The notes: generated by a model not told the origin, from the letters alone. Positions 27,812-36,251 are shown, numbered from the stretch's first letter. The stretch is 64,000 nt of DNA from Streptomyces sp. cg36 (GCF_041080675.1 NZ_CP163520.1:3844001-3908000); one strand, 5' to 3'. Translations and numbers: made by a program.

Positions 27812-28108
27812 GTGATCTTCAAGCGCATCGGAAGCGGGCGGCCGTACCCCGACCACGGCCGGGAAAGCACCCGGCAGTGGGCGGACGTCGCGCCGCGCCC
27901 GGTCCGGCTCGATCAGCTCGTCACCACGAAGGGCCAGCTCGACCTGGAGACCCTCCTCGCCGAGGACTCGACGTTCTACGGTGACCTCTTCGCCCACGTC
28001 GTGAAGTGGCAGGGCGACCTGTACCTGGAGGACGGGCTGCACCGCGCGGTGCGCGCGGCGCTCCAGCAGCGCCAGGTGCTGCACGCGCGCGTGCTGGAAA
28101 TGGACTGA
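27812..28108 (+). CDS. 98-residue conserved actinobacterial small protein
   Basis: The protein begins MIFKRIGSGRPYPDHGRE. The block VRLDQLVTTKGQLDLETLL followed by LYLEDGLHRAVRAALQQ resembles a small ParB-like or antitoxin-like fold, and from memory close homologues are sometimes labelled VapB-family antitoxins, but no toxin gene is adjacent. The GTG start at 27812 is taken because it is the first in frame. It stands alone between divergent and downstream genes. The sequence looks strongly conserved in streptomycetes, which supports a housekeeping role. Confidence 0.65.
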   Translation: MIFKRIGSGRPYPDHGRESTRQWADVAPRPVRLDQLVTTKGQLDLETLLAEDSTFYGDLFAHVVKWQGDLYLEDGLHRAVRAALQQRQVLHARVLEMD

Positions 28109-28258
28109 GCGGACGGCGTACGGGCGGCGCACGGGCAGCCGCCGCCGTCGGCCCCGCCGGGACCGTGACTGATCCTTTCGGGCCCTTTACGGCGCATACG
28201 GGCGTCATCAGCTGATCGTTTAGTAGGCATCGTCACCGGGTCGCACTACGCTGCGCAC

Positions 28259-28891
28259 ATGAGCATGCTCACTCCCCCCGGCATGGGCGGAAAGTACCGC
28301 ATCACGGGCGACAAGTACCCGCGGATGCGCCGCCCCCGCCGACGCGGCCGGCTCCTGCTCGCCGCGGTCGCCGCCGTCGTGGCCCTCGGTCTGATCGGCT
28401 GGGGAACGATCCAGCTCATCGACGTCTTCGGCGGCTCGGACGACACCAAGAAGGACACGGCGGCCAAGCACGCGTGCGCGCCGAGTGCCGCGCCGTCGAC
28501 GGCCACGGCCGCCGGTGCCGGGCTGCCCAGGCCCGCGCAGATCACCGTCAACGTCTACAACGCGACGCCGCGCGGCGGGCTCGCCAAGGAGACCGCCGAC
28601 GAGCTGAAGAAGCGGGGCTTCGCCATCGGCAAGGTGGGGAACGCGCCGGCGGAGTACGACAAGAAGGTCAGCGGGAACGGGATACTGCTGGGCGCGCCCG
28701 GGGCCGCTCGGGGGAGCTTCTCCGTGCTGGGGGCTCAGCTGAAGGGGGCTTCGCAGAAGACGGACGCGCGGACCACGGCGGACGTCGACCTCATCCTGGG
28801 GTCGGCCTTCCAGGCCCTGGATTCGGCTCAGCAGGCCACGGCGGCGCTGGCGTCCCTGGCGAAGCCGGCGGCGGCGCCCCAAAAGTGCTGA
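28259..28891 (+). CDS. Membrane-anchored LytR_C-domain protein
   Basis: 210 residues. A basic N-terminus (RMRRPRRRGR) precedes a single membrane helix at about 33-55, so the rest faces outside. The C-terminal ~100 residues (ITVNVYNATPRGGLAKETADELKKRG... VDLILGSAFQ) match the LytR C-terminal domain found at the end of wall-polymer ligases, but the catalytic LytR-CpsA-Psr domain is absent. Family members are thought to bind wall components. The gene stands alone; a repeat-filled spacer follows it. Confidence 0.75.
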   Translation: MSMLTPPGMGGKYRITGDKYPRMRRPRRRGRLLLAAVAAVVALGLIGWGTIQLIDVFGGSDDTKKDTAAKHACAPSAAPSTATAAGAGLPRPAQITVNVYNATPRGGLAKETADELKKRGFAIGKVGNAPAEYDKKVSGNGILLGAPGAARGSFSVLGAQLKGASQKTDARTTADVDLILGSAFQALDSAQQATAALASLAKPAAAPQKC

Positions 28892-29474
28892 CCCCCACCC
28901 CGCCCGTTCCCTAAACCCTCCGGGGGCTGGGGGGGCCGAAGCCGCCGCCGCCCGACGGGGGGTTGCCCCGCGCCCCCAAAGAACGCGGGGCTGCGCCCCT
29001 GCACCCCCTGAACGGGAATCCCGTTCACCTGCGGCCCGGTGGGGCTTGCTCGCGCAGTTCCCCGCACCCCTGGAAACCCGCTTTCGTCTGCGGGCCGTGC
29101 GTGGCTGGTTGCGCAGTTCCCCGCGCCCCTTAAAAGCCGGTGGCCGAGCGAACCGTTTCGACCACCCCACCCCCCTCATGGGGTGACCCGCCAGCCGAAA
29201 TCCCCACCTCAGCCCCGTCTCTTAGGGGCGCGGGGAACTGCGCGAGAAGCGACCACGGCCCGCGGACAGACGGGGGGTTTCAGGGGCGCGAGGAACGGCG
29301 CGAGCAACCCACCACGGTCCGCAGACAAAGGCGGGTTTCCCAGGGGCGCGGGGAACTGCGCGAGCAACCCACCACCGGCCCGCAGACGAAGCCCCGGCCC
29401 AAAAGAGGCGCCGGTCCGCGGGCGGACGTCCACCCCCAGGGGTGTTCCGGGGACGGAGTCCTCGGGGGTACCGG
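28892..29474. repeat. 583-base repeat-rich spacer
   Basis: No gene. From left: the right copy of the 67-base inverted repeat (28966-29032); two inverted copies of a motif reading GCGCAGTTCCCCGC (about 29054-29067 and 29112-29125); then three direct ~59-base units starting at 29223, 29281 and 29341, each with AGGGGCGCGGGGAACTGCGC or a close variant and a later CCCGCAGAC-type end. These are well-known dispersed intergenic repeats of Streptomyces. Confidence 0.8.
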
Positions 29475-30110
29475 CTATTCGGCCGAGCCGTACATGCGGT
29501 CCCCCGCATCCCCCAGCCCCGGCACGATGTACCCGTGCTCATTGAGCCGCTCGTCCACCGACGCCGTCACCACCGTCACCGGCGTCCCCGCCAGCTCCCG
29601 CTCCATGACCTCGACGCCCTCGGGCGCGGCCAGCAGCACCACGGCCGTCACATCGTCCGCACCGCGCTTGATGAGCTCCTTGATCGCCGCGACCAGGGTG
29701 CCGCCGGTGGCGAGCATGGGGTCCAGGACGTACACCTGGCGCCCGGAGAGGTCCTCCGGCATGCGCGTCGCGTACGTCGACGCCTCCAGGGTCTCCTCGT
29801 TGCGGATCATGCCCAGGAAGCCGACCTCGGCGGTCGGCAGCAGCCGGACCATGCCGTCGAGCATGCCGAGGCCCGCGCGCAGGATCGGCACGACCAGGGG
29901 GCGCGGGTACGACAGCTTCACGCCGGTCGTCGGGGTCACCGGGGTCTCGATGTCGACCTGCTCGGTGCGCACGTCGCGCGTGGCCTCGTAGGCGAGCAGG
30001 GTGACCAGCTCGTCGGCGAGGCGCCGGAAGGTCGGCGAGTCGGTGCGCTTGTCGCGCAGGGTGGTGAGCTTGTGGGCGACCAGGGGGTGGTCGACGACGT
30101 GGAGACGCAT
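29475..30110 (-). CDS. upp: Uracil phosphoribosyltransferase
   Basis: 211 residues, the standard length. It starts [20 protein letters not shown]; the PRPP-binding loop is [16 protein letters not shown] and the uracil-binding end is [15 protein letters not shown]. It converts uracil and PRPP to UMP in pyrimidine salvage. Between stop and window features to the left are only repeats. It is divergent from the small gene at 30223. Confidence 0.95.
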   Translation of the reverse strand: MRLHVVDHPLVAHKLTTLRDKRTDSPTFRRLADELVTLLAYEATRDVRTEQVDIETPVTPTTGVKLSYPRPLVVPILRAGLGMLDGMVRLLPTAEVGFLGMIRNEETLEASTYATRMPEDLSGRQVYVLDPMLATGGTLVAAIKELIKRGADDVTAVVLLAAPEGVEVMERELAGTPVTVVTASVDERLNEHGYIVPGLGDAGDRMYGSAE

Positions 30111-30222
30111 AACCCCACAGTAACCGGGGCAACGGCCCCGTCGCGCCGTCCGCGCTGGCATCAAACCACCCACCCGGGGGAAGGTGGGAGGGACTGACTC
30201 ACCCCCGGGGCGGTGCGCACCC

Positions 30223-30417
30223 ATGGCGGAACACCAGCAGGAGCCGGGCCGACCGGCGCAGGAGCGGCCCGAGAGCGACGCGGAGCGCCGGCGCAGGCGC
30301 GCCCAGTTCCTGCGCGAGCTGAACGAGGCGAAGGCCCTGCGCGACCGCGTCCAGCCCCGCCGCGCCCGCGCGGCCCGTATGCGCCAGGCCATGCGCATGC
30401 GAACCTTCCGCTGGTGA
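30223..30417 (+). CDS. 64-residue Arg-rich small protein
   Basis: It begins [18 protein letters not shown] and is dominated by Arg, Glu and Ala with a predicted long helix ([26 protein letters not shown]) ending in RMRTFRW. No known domain. The ATG at 30223 lacks a strong binding site; GTG 30184 is an alternative that adds 13 residues. Being highly charged and helical, it could bind nucleic acid or the ribosome. It sits between upp and the tadA operon. Confidence 0.55.
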   Translation: MAEHQQEPGRPAQERPESDAERRRRRAQFLRELNEAKALRDRVQPRRARAARMRQAMRMRTFRW

Positions 30418-30561
30418 CCTGAGAATCCGACCAGCGCGGCGACCGGAGAAACGCAACCGCGGAAGAACTCTCGCGACGGCGTTGTTTCTGCAACGATTCC
30501 AGTGAAGCCACGGCCGGGGGGACCCCCAACCGGCACGCCTATGACCAGTGGGAGAGTCACG

Positions 30562-31110
30562 GTGTACTTCGCCGCACTGCTCGCGCGCACCGAAGACGGG
30601 TGGGAAGCGAGCGACACAGAGCTCGACGATGTGGAGACCCTCGCCGACCTCGCCGACCTGGCCCGCGAGGCCACGGCCGACGGGGCCGACGACACGGTGC
30701 TCGTCTTCATCGAGCAGGAGGATGTCTGGTTCGGCGTCGTCCGCGTGGACGGCGAGGAGGACCCGCGCATCTACGTCTCGAACGCCGCCGCGGCGGCCCG
30801 TTCCTCGTACGGGGAGATCCTCCTCACCGACGAACTGCTCGGCCGCGATCCGGCCTCCGACGACAGCGCCGACGAGCTGGACGCGCTGGACCTCGACGGC
30901 ACGGAGGACGGCGACCTCGACGAACAGGAGGATTCCGACGACGAAGCGGCGAACGGCCTGCCCCCGGTGCCCTCGGGCCCGGTCGGGGACGCCGCGATCC
31001 TCGCCGACCTGGGCGTGAGCGAGAGCCAGCTGCTCACGCTCGACTCCGACGCGCTGGTGGAGATCGCCGACGTGCTGGGAGCCGCCGACGTCCTGGAGGC
31101 CGTGCGCTAG
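30562..31110 (+). CDS. tRNA adenosine deaminase-associated protein
   Basis: 182 residues, very acidic. It opens with [20 protein letters not shown] and has a central Asp/Glu-rich tract (about residues 100-135), typical of the conserved actinobacterial protein encoded directly upstream of tadA. GTG 30562 is preferred because GGGAGAG precedes it by seven bases; ATG 30541 lies upstream of that site. Its last base is the first base of the tadA start, so the two are coupled. It presumably supports TadA; its biochemical role is unknown to me. Confidence 0.8.
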   Translation: MYFAALLARTEDGWEASDTELDDVETLADLADLAREATADGADDTVLVFIEQEDVWFGVVRVDGEEDPRIYVSNAAAAARSSYGEILLTDELLGRDPASDDSADELDALDLDGTEDGDLDEQEDSDDEAANGLPPVPSGPVGDAAILADLGVSESQLLTLDSDALVEIADVLGAADVLEAVR

Positions 31111-31583
31111 TGGCCGTGGCGCACGATCCCGTACGCGACCCCTGGGCGGAGCCGATGCGCACCGCCCTGGGGGAGGCCGGGCGGGCCGCGCTGGCCGGCG
31201 ACGTGCCGGTCGGCGCCGTCGTGCTGTCCCCGGACGGCACGGTGCTGGCCACGGCCCACAACGAGCGCGAGGCCACCGGCGACCCCACGGGGCACGCGGA
31301 GGTGCTCGCGCTGCGGCGTGCCGCCGCGCGGACCGGCGAGTGGCGGCTGACGGGCTGCACGCTGGTGGTGACCCTGGAGCCGTGCGTCATGTGCGCCGGC
31401 GCGCTGGTCCAGGCCCGGGTCGAGCGGGTGGTCTACGGGGCGCGCGACGAGAAGGCGGGTGCCACGGGTTCGCTCTGGGACCTGGTCCGCGACCGCCGGC
31501 TCAACCACCGCCCGGAGGTGGTGCAGGGCGTGCTCGAAGAGGAGTGCGCGCGGCAGCTGACGGCCTTCTTCCGGGACCGCTGA
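31110..31583 (+). CDS. tadA: tRNA-specific adenosine-34 deaminase
   Basis: 157 residues. The zinc/catalytic motif HAE occurs in TGHAEVLAL, and PCxxC in EPCVMCAGAL; GARDEKAGATGS completes the TadA pattern. It deaminates A34 to inosine in tRNA-Arg(ACG), allowing decoding of CGU/CGC/CGA. A tRNA-Arg with anticodon ACG is encoded in this same window at 50843-50915. The GTG at 31110 overlaps the stop of its partner gene. It ends 80 bases before tRNA-Ser. Confidence 0.9.
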   Translation: MAVAHDPVRDPWAEPMRTALGEAGRAALAGDVPVGAVVLSPDGTVLATAHNEREATGDPTGHAEVLALRRAAARTGEWRLTGCTLVVTLEPCVMCAGALVQARVERVVYGARDEKAGATGSLWDLVRDRRLNHRPEVVQGVLEEECARQLTAFFRDR

Positions 31584-31663
31584 GGGCGCGGTGACCCACG
31601 TCTCACCCCGGTCGCCGGATACGGATTTCAAACCTGGGGCCACCTTGGGCTAAGCTCTCTCTC

Positions 31664-31748
31664 GGTAGCGTGTCCGAGCGGCCGAAGGAGCTCGCCTCGA
31701 AAGCGAGTGTGGGGAAACTCACCGAGGGTTCAAATCCCTCCGCTACCG
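31664..31748 (+). tRNA. tRNA-Ser (anticodon CGA)
   Basis: Acceptor arms GGTAGCG and CGCTACC pair, with G73 as the discriminator typical of serine tRNAs. The anticodon stem CTCGC/GCGAG encloses loop CTCGAAA, giving anticodon CGA (reads UCG). A long variable arm follows (class II), then the GGTTCAAATCC T-loop. CCA is not encoded. 85 nt. Confidence 0.95.
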
Positions 31749-31755
31749 CTCTCAG

Positions 31756-31784
31756 AAGGGCCCCGACAGCGTCGGGGCCCTTCT
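31756..31784 (+). terminator. Terminator of tRNA-Ser(CGA)
   Basis: AAGGGCCCCGAC (31756-31767) and GTCGGGGCCCTT (31771-31782) form a perfect 12-bp stem with an AGC loop, eight bases after the tRNA, followed by CTTG. Confidence 0.9.
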
Positions 31785-31860
31785 TGCGTGCCGTTTCCCC
31801 GTCCCGCGCGCCCGCCGCCTTCCCGTGCGCCCACGGGCTCACCCCGCGGCGCGCACGCGG

Positions 31861-31893
31861 AAGAGCCCCGGTCGACCGGCGACCGGGGCTCTT
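31861..31893. terminator. Second hairpin downstream of tRNA-Ser
   Basis: A 14-bp perfect stem with a 5-base ACCGG loop. With the terminator at 31756 already present, it may end an unannotated small RNA or act as a backup. Confidence 0.55.
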
Positions 31894-31953
31894 CGTCCGC
31901 TCCGCTTGGGACGGGGGGAGCGGCATCGGGGGGACAGCCGCTCCCCCCGACGA

Positions 31954-32028
31954 GAACAGGACCCGCAAGTCGGCGCCGCCAGTCAGGGGGGAAGTCTGCG
32001 GCGCGGACCCCGCAGTGAGGTCCTGTTC
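31954..32028 (+). ncRNA. Candidate structured RNA (nested inverted repeats)
   Basis: GAACAGGACC (31954-31963) pairs perfectly with GGTCCTGTTC (32019-32028). Within it GCGCCG-C-CAG pairs with CTGCGGCGC (31996-32004) around a purine-rich loop, and GCGGACCCCGC makes a further short dyad. Such nesting in a gene-free spacer suggests a folded RNA of about 75 nt or an untranslated leader of the small membrane protein gene at 32217. It matches no family I can name. Confidence 0.35.
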
Positions 32029-32216
32029 CTGGCCCGGAGATTCCTGCCAGATCCGCCGGGCTCAGGAACCATCCTGCGCCGAACACGCGTCCGTAGAGTC
32101 CGGCGAAGGGCCTTGATCAGGGGGTCCTTGGTCCTTAAAGACGGGGTGAGGACGCGGGAGGCGGCGTTGGTTAGACTCACGCGATCGCACAGGGGAGCCG
32201 GGGAGGGTGCACGCAC

Positions 32217-32378
32217 GTGGACGTGAAGAAGGTCCTGCTCTATTGCGCGGTCGTCTTCGTGCTGTACACGATCATCACCTCGCCGGTGGAGGCCGCGGGA
32301 ATGGTCCAGACGGGGTTCGAGGGGATCTCCTCGGCCGCCAAGGGCATAGGCGAGTTCATGACCGAACTGGTCCGCTGA
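32217..32378 (+). CDS. 53-residue small membrane protein
   Basis: It starts MDVKKVLLYCAVVFVLYTII, giving one N-terminal membrane helix at about residues 5-22, followed by an amphipathic segment (EAAGMVQTGFEGISSAAKGI) and ending in FMTELVR. The GTG at 32217 follows GGAGGG at about nine bases; a second GTG six bases later is possible. It is too short for most gene finders. From memory, very similar small proteins occur in many streptomycetes. The segment after the helix resembles a repeat seen in small phage-like or envelope peptides; no function can be given. Confidence 0.7.
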   Translation: MDVKKVLLYCAVVFVLYTIITSPVEAAGMVQTGFEGISSAAKGIGEFMTELVR

Positions 32379-32463
32379 GCCCCGCGGGCCCCACGGGGTC
32401 CTGGGGGCCGCCGGTACGTACGATCAGCGGGGCGCTGACTCGTACGTACGGCAAGGAGCCAAC

Positions 32464-32757
32464 ATGATCCGCCATCTGGTCCTCTTCAAGCTCAACGAGG
32501 GCGTCGAGCGCGACGAACCGCGCGTGGCCGCCGGGGTGAAGGCGTTCGAGGAACTGGACGGGCTCGTCCCCGAGCTGAGGTTCTGGGAGTGCGCCTGGAA
32601 CATCACCGACCGGCCGATCGCCTACGACTTCGCCATCAACTCGGCGGTCGAGGACGCGGACGCGCTCAAGCGCTACCTCGAACACCCCGCCCACCAGGCC
32701 GCCGCCGGCCAGTGGCGCGAGTTCGCCACCTGGGTGATCGCCGACTACCCGTTCTAG
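32464..32757 (+). CDS. Dabb (stress-responsive alpha/beta barrel) domain protein
   Basis: 97 residues forming a single ferredoxin-like Dabb domain: MIRHLVLFKLNEGV at the start, FWECAWNITDRP in the middle, and YLEHPAHQAAAGQW near the end, with a final VIADYPF strand. Family members dimerise; some are enzymes, but most have unknown roles in stress. AAGGAG is placed ideally before the ATG. It is monocistronic with its own terminator and lies just upstream of the sigF-like gene. Confidence 0.9.
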   Translation: MIRHLVLFKLNEGVERDEPRVAAGVKAFEELDGLVPELRFWECAWNITDRPIAYDFAINSAVEDADALKRYLEHPAHQAAAGQWREFATWVIADYPF

Positions 32758-32771
32758 CCGGTACGCCCGAG

Positions 32772-32801
32772 GGCCCCGCACCCGAGTGGTGCGGGGCCTT
32801 T
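32772..32801 (+). terminator. Terminator of the Dabb gene
   Basis: GGCCCCGCACC (32772-32782) pairs with GGTGCGGGGCC (32788-32798) around CGAGT, followed by TTTC. Confidence 0.85.
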
Positions 32802-32923
32802 CGCACACCTTGCGCCCAACTTGCCCTCAACACGTGGTTATCCGGTGCTTGCACACAGTGGACATGTCTTGTGATGCTATGACCGCTTTTGACGGATGAT
32901 GACCGCGCAGTGACCTCAAAGGG

Positions 32924-33787
32924 GTGGCGTTGACCGTGCCGGCCAGTACCGCACCTCAAGTGCCGCCCCAGAACGAGCCCCAGGAGGCTCCGGAGGGCCA
33001 TCGGGCCCCCGTCCGGACCAGCACCCGGGGTGCGGACACCCGGGCGCTCACCCAGGTCCTCTTCGGGCAGCTCAAGGGCCTGCGGCCGGGCACCCCGGAG
33101 CACGACCGGGTGCGCGGGGCGCTGATCGAGGCGAACCTGCCGCTGGTGCGGTACGCGGCGGCCCGCTTCCGCTCCCGCAACGAGCCGATGGAGGACGTGG
33201 TCCAGGTCGGCACGATCGGGCTGATCAACGCGATCGACCGGTTCGACCCGGAGCGCGGGGTGCAGTTCCCCACCTTCGCCATGCCGACCGTCGTCGGCGA
33301 GATCAAGCGGTACTTCCGCGACAACGTGCGCACCGTCCACGTGCCGCGCCGGCTGCACGAGCTGTGGGTCCAAGTGAACGGCGCCACCGAGGACCTGACG
33401 ACCGCTCACGGCCGCTCGCCCACGACCGCCGAGATCGCCGACCGGCTGAAGATCGGCGAGGACGAGGTGCTCGCCTGCATCGAGGCGGGCCGCTCCTACC
33501 ACGCGACCTCCCTGGAGGCGGCCCAGGAGGGCGACGGGCTGCCCGGACTGCTCGACCGGCTCGGCTACGAGGACCCGGCGCTCGCCGGGGTGGAACACCG
33601 CGACCTGGTCCGGCACCTCCTCGTACAACTGCCCGAGCGGGAGCAGCGGATCCTGATGCTGCGCTATTACAGCAATTTGACGCAGTCCCAGATCAGCCAG
33701 GAGCTGGGGGTCTCCCAGATGCATGTGTCCAGGCTGCTGGCCAGGAGTTTCGCTCGACTTCGATCCGCAAATCGAATCGAGGCATAA
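32924..33787 (+). CDS. sigF: SigF/SigB-family RNA polymerase sigma factor
   Basis: 287 residues, the length reported for streptomycete SigF. Region 2 ([35 protein letters not shown]), region 3 ([29 protein letters not shown]) and region 4 ([24 protein letters not shown]) are complete. SigF-type factors act in stress response or late sporulation and are usually held by anti-sigma kinases; none is encoded here. The start is GTG 32924, but the upstream context aligns with that of the paralogue at 34022 if TTG 32930 is used, six bases after AAAGGGG. No partner gene overlaps it. Confidence 0.85.
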   Translation: MALTVPASTAPQVPPQNEPQEAPEGHRAPVRTSTRGADTRALTQVLFGQLKGLRPGTPEHDRVRGALIEANLPLVRYAAARFRSRNEPMEDVVQVGTIGLINAIDRFDPERGVQFPTFAMPTVVGEIKRYFRDNVRTVHVPRRLHELWVQVNGATEDLTTAHGRSPTTAEIADRLKIGEDEVLACIEAGRSYHATSLEAAQEGDGLPGLLDRLGYEDPALAGVEHRDLVRHLLVQLPEREQRILMLRYYSNLTQSQISQELGVSQMHVSRLLARSFARLRSANRIEA

Positions 33788-33870
33788 CCGGATCGGGTGA
33801 TCCACCTTCGGGTGAACGAAGGACCGGAAAAAGCCGCACACCCCCTGCTAACTGCACGTATCCACCCCTC

Positions 33871-33884
33871 ACTTGTCGACAAGT
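33871..33884. promoter_or_regulatory. Perfect 14-bp palindrome upstream of the second sigma gene
   Basis: ACTTGTCGACAAGT at 33871-33884 is perfectly self-complementary and lies about 140 bases before the ATG at 34022, in a relatively AT-rich spacer. It is a good operator candidate for control of the second sigma gene. Confidence 0.45.
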
Positions 33885-34021
33885 CACTACAGCGCGTTGC
33901 CGACATGTGACATTCTGCTGGAACCGCGTTTGGCGCAGCTCCGCCTCCGGTATTCAGGTGGAGGCTGCGTTCCTCCGATGGTCGTGGCCACCGCGACCGT
34001 CCGCGACCTCAAGGGGGTGGC

Positions 34022-34969
34022 ATGTCCGCAGAACAGGGCAGCTCGAAGGTGCAGGTGCTCACGCTCACGAAGAGCGCGCCCGCGCCCGATGTGCGCGAGA
34101 GCTCGGAAGCCATCGACACGCGCGCGCCGCTCGACACCGGCGCGCCGCTCGCCGCGATCCCCTCCCCCGCCGCCCGGCGCGAGACGGCGACCGCCCCCCG
34201 CGAGCAGCTGGACACGCGCACGCTCTCCCGCTCCCTGTTCCTGCGGCTCGCCGAGCTGGGCGCCGAGGAGAGCCCGGAGCGTACGTATGTGCGCGACACC
34301 CTGATCGAGCTCAACCTGCCGCTGGTGCGGTACGCGGCGGCCCGCTTCCGCTCCCGCAACGAGCCGATGGAGGACATCGTCCAGGTCGGCACGATCGGCC
34401 TGATCAAGGCGATCGACCGGTTCGACTGCGAACGGGGCGTGGAGTTCCCGACGTTCGCGATGCCGACGGTGGTCGGGGAGATCAAGCGCTTCTTCCGCGA
34501 CACCAGCTGGTCGGTCCGCGTCCCGCGCCGCCTCCAGGAGCTGCGGCTCGCGCTGACCAAGGCGAGCGACGAGCTGGCCCAGAAGCTGGACCGCTCGCCG
34601 ACGGTCCCGGAGCTGGCGGCCGTCCTCGGGGTCCCCGAGGAGGACGTGGTCGACGGCCTGGCGGTCGGCAACGCGTACACGGCGTCCTCGCTGGACTCCC
34701 CGTCCCCCGAGGACGACGGCGGCGAGGGCTCCCTCGCGGACCGCCTGGGGTACGAGGACGCGGCGCTCGAAGGCGTCGAGTACCGCGAGTCCCTCAAGCC
34801 GCTGCTCGCCAAACTGCCGCCGCGCGAGCGCCAGATCATCATGCTGCGCTTCTTCGCGAACATGACCCAGTCCCAGATCGGCGAGGAGGTCGGCATCTCC
34901 CAGATGCACGTCTCGCGCCTGCTGACCCGGACCCTGGCACAGCTGCGCGAGGGCCTGATCGCGGACTGA
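34022..34969 (+). CDS. sigN: SigF-family sigma factor, probably SigN
   Basis: 315 residues, closely similar to the preceding sigma factor over regions 2-4 ([54 protein letters not shown]) but with a longer, unrelated N-terminal tail of about 75 residues. From memory sigN follows sigF in S. coelicolor, so the symbol rests on order and similarity. AAGGGGG lies six bases before the ATG, in the shared context GACCTCAA...GGTGGC. It probably arose by tandem duplication and then diverged in promoter choice or partner. Confidence 0.8.
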   Translation: MSAEQGSSKVQVLTLTKSAPAPDVRESSEAIDTRAPLDTGAPLAAIPSPAARRETATAPREQLDTRTLSRSLFLRLAELGAEESPERTYVRDTLIELNLPLVRYAAARFRSRNEPMEDIVQVGTIGLIKAIDRFDCERGVEFPTFAMPTVVGEIKRFFRDTSWSVRVPRRLQELRLALTKASDELAQKLDRSPTVPELAAVLGVPEEDVVDGLAVGNAYTASSLDSPSPEDDGGEGSLADRLGYEDAALEGVEYRESLKPLLAKLPPRERQIIMLRFFANMTQSQIGEEVGISQMHVSRLLTRTLAQLREGLIAD

Positions 34970-34999
34970 CGCGTGGGGCGGGGCCCGCATCCGAAGGCC

Positions 35000-35083
35000 G
35001 CGCCCCTTCTCGTACCACCCGCGCCCCTTCGCGTATGGCTCGGGGCCCTTCCCGTACGGATCGCGCCCCTTCGCGTGCGGATC
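35000..35083 (+). repeat. Four tandem 21-base repeats
   Basis: Units at 35000-35020, 35021-35041, 35042-35062 and 35063-35083 share a core close to GCGCCCCTTCGCGTACGGATC. They lie between the second sigma gene and the lipoprotein gene, directly before its promoter area. Purpose unknown; protein-binding array or neutral expansion are both possible. Confidence 0.75.
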
Positions 35084-35136
35084 GCAACCCGCGCCCCAGG
35101 GTTCCCATTTGACAGTCCGTCAGTGAAACTGGCGCG

Positions 35137-35871
35137 ATGCGACGACGTGCTGTGCTCATCGGTGTGTCGGCGACCGCCGCCCTCGCCCTGGGCGCCTGCG
35201 GCGGCAGTGCGGGCAGGCCCTACATCGCGGTGGGCGGACCCGAGTCCGCCCCGGCCACGGCCGCGCCCCCGCACGGCAAGGTGGCCCTGATCCCGCTCGA
35301 CGGCTCCGGCACCCCGGGCCCGCCCGGCCCGCCCCGTACCGGCCCCTCGGCGAGCGGCGCCCCGCGCCCGGAAGCCTCCGCGCCAGGGGACGGCCGTACG
35401 TCCACGGGCTCCGGCCCCACGCGCGGACCGGACGCGGGCCCGACGCCGTCCCGGCCGGGCGGCGGCGCCACGGCCCCGGCGACCCCGTCGGGCCCCGCGG
35501 ACCCCTCCCGGCCGTCGCCGCCGACCGCTCCGCCCGCACCGGGCAGGCCGTCCGAGCCGCCGAAGCCCGCCGCGCTCGGCGTCGGCGCGCCCGTGCGCGC
35601 CCCGGCGGGGGACCGCTGGTGCGAGAAGGTCACCGTGCCGCTGCGCAACACCGGCGGCACCGCCGTGGCGGGCGGCACGCTCACCTTCGCCACCCATGTC
35701 ATCGGGCTGCTCGGCGTCGACTGGGCGACGCTCGTATCGACCCGGCCGCTCCCCGCGCCGCTCGCCGCCGGGGCGTCGGCCTCGCCCACGTACACGATCT
35801 GCGTGGACTCCTGGCGGGTGCCGCTCGGCATGCACATAGAAACGCGCTCGGTCACCGCCGACTGGCGGTGA
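35137..35871 (+). CDS. Secreted lipoprotein with Pro-rich spacer
   Basis: 244 residues. The signal peptide MRRRAVLIGVSATAALALGA is followed by the lipobox LGAC, so Cys21 is probably acylated and the protein tethered outside the membrane. Residues 45-150 are a Pro/Ser/Gly/Thr spacer. The C-terminal ~90 residues contain two Cys (WCEKVTVPLRNTGG and YTICVDSW) and look like a beta-sandwich domain. No known family comes to mind. It is monocistronic and convergent with the small membrane gene at 35897. Confidence 0.75.
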   Translation: MRRRAVLIGVSATAALALGACGGSAGRPYIAVGGPESAPATAAPPHGKVALIPLDGSGTPGPPGPPRTGPSASGAPRPEASAPGDGRTSTGSGPTRGPDAGPTPSRPGGGATAPATPSGPADPSRPSPPTAPPAPGRPSEPPKPAALGVGAPVRAPAGDRWCEKVTVPLRNTGGTAVAGGTLTFATHVIGLLGVDWATLVSTRPLPAPLAAGASASPTYTICVDSWRVPLGMHIETRSVTADWR

Positions 35872-35896
35872 CCGGAGCGGAGGGGCGGCGGCGGGA

Positions 35897-36112
35897 TCAG
35901 CCCAGCGCGAGCCAGGCGACGCCCGCGAGCACCGCGAGGACGACGACGACGCCGACGATCAGACCGACGCGCGGACCGGCCGGCGTCGCCGCCGGGGTCG
36001 CCTGACGGCTCTGACGGCCCTGCGGCGCGCCCTCGTCGACGAAGGCGCGGAACATCTGAGTGCTGCCCGCGGGGTCGTAGTTGCCCTCGGGACCGGGGGT
36101 GTTGTGTGCCAT
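35897..36112 (-). CDS. 71-residue tail-anchored small membrane protein
   Basis: It begins MAHNTPGPEGNYDPAGSTQM, has a polar N-terminus with FRAFVDEG, and ends with a single membrane helix at about residues 50-70 (GLIVGVVVVLAVLAGVAWLA). The C-terminal position of the helix and lack of a tail suggest a tail anchor with the N-terminus in the cytoplasm. No recognised family. It is divergent from the MarR regulator, and the intervening region is AT-rich. Confidence 0.6.
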   Translation of the reverse strand: MAHNTPGPEGNYDPAGSTQMFRAFVDEGAPQGRQSRQATPAATPAGPRVGLIVGVVVVLAVLAGVAWLALG

Positions 36113-36251
36113 GGAACGCGACCCTAGCGAAGTTGGGGGTTCCGCCCAACCCCCGCACCCCCTCCGACCGCGCTGACCTGGTCGTTGACTTTTCATATGC
36201 GAATGCTTTGCGGTTCCTTTGCCCGGAGCGGCGTCATTTCGCTTGCCTTCA

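Larger units (their letters stand above)
31749..32216 (+). other. 468-base spacer with several strong dyads, no gene
   Basis: After the tRNA terminator the spacer holds a perfect 14-bp hairpin at 31861-31893 (AAGAGCCCCGGTCG / CGACCGGGGCTCTT), a GGGGGAGCGGC / GCCGCTCCCCC dyad near 31915-31948, and a nested inverted repeat at 31954-32028 listed separately. Open frames crossing the tRNA here show no coding pattern. Confidence 0.55.

Noticed and set aside
29223..29400. CRISPR-like array near upp
   Set aside because: Direct ~59-base units without unique spacers; a known type of dispersed Streptomyces intergenic repeat.
31954..32028. Cobalamin riboswitch
   Set aside because: A few short motifs look similar, but the conserved core is incomplete and the downstream gene has no B12 link.
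31670..32116. 148-residue open frame over tRNA-Ser and its spacer
   Set aside because: It runs through the tRNA and two hairpins with no ribosome binding site or domain.
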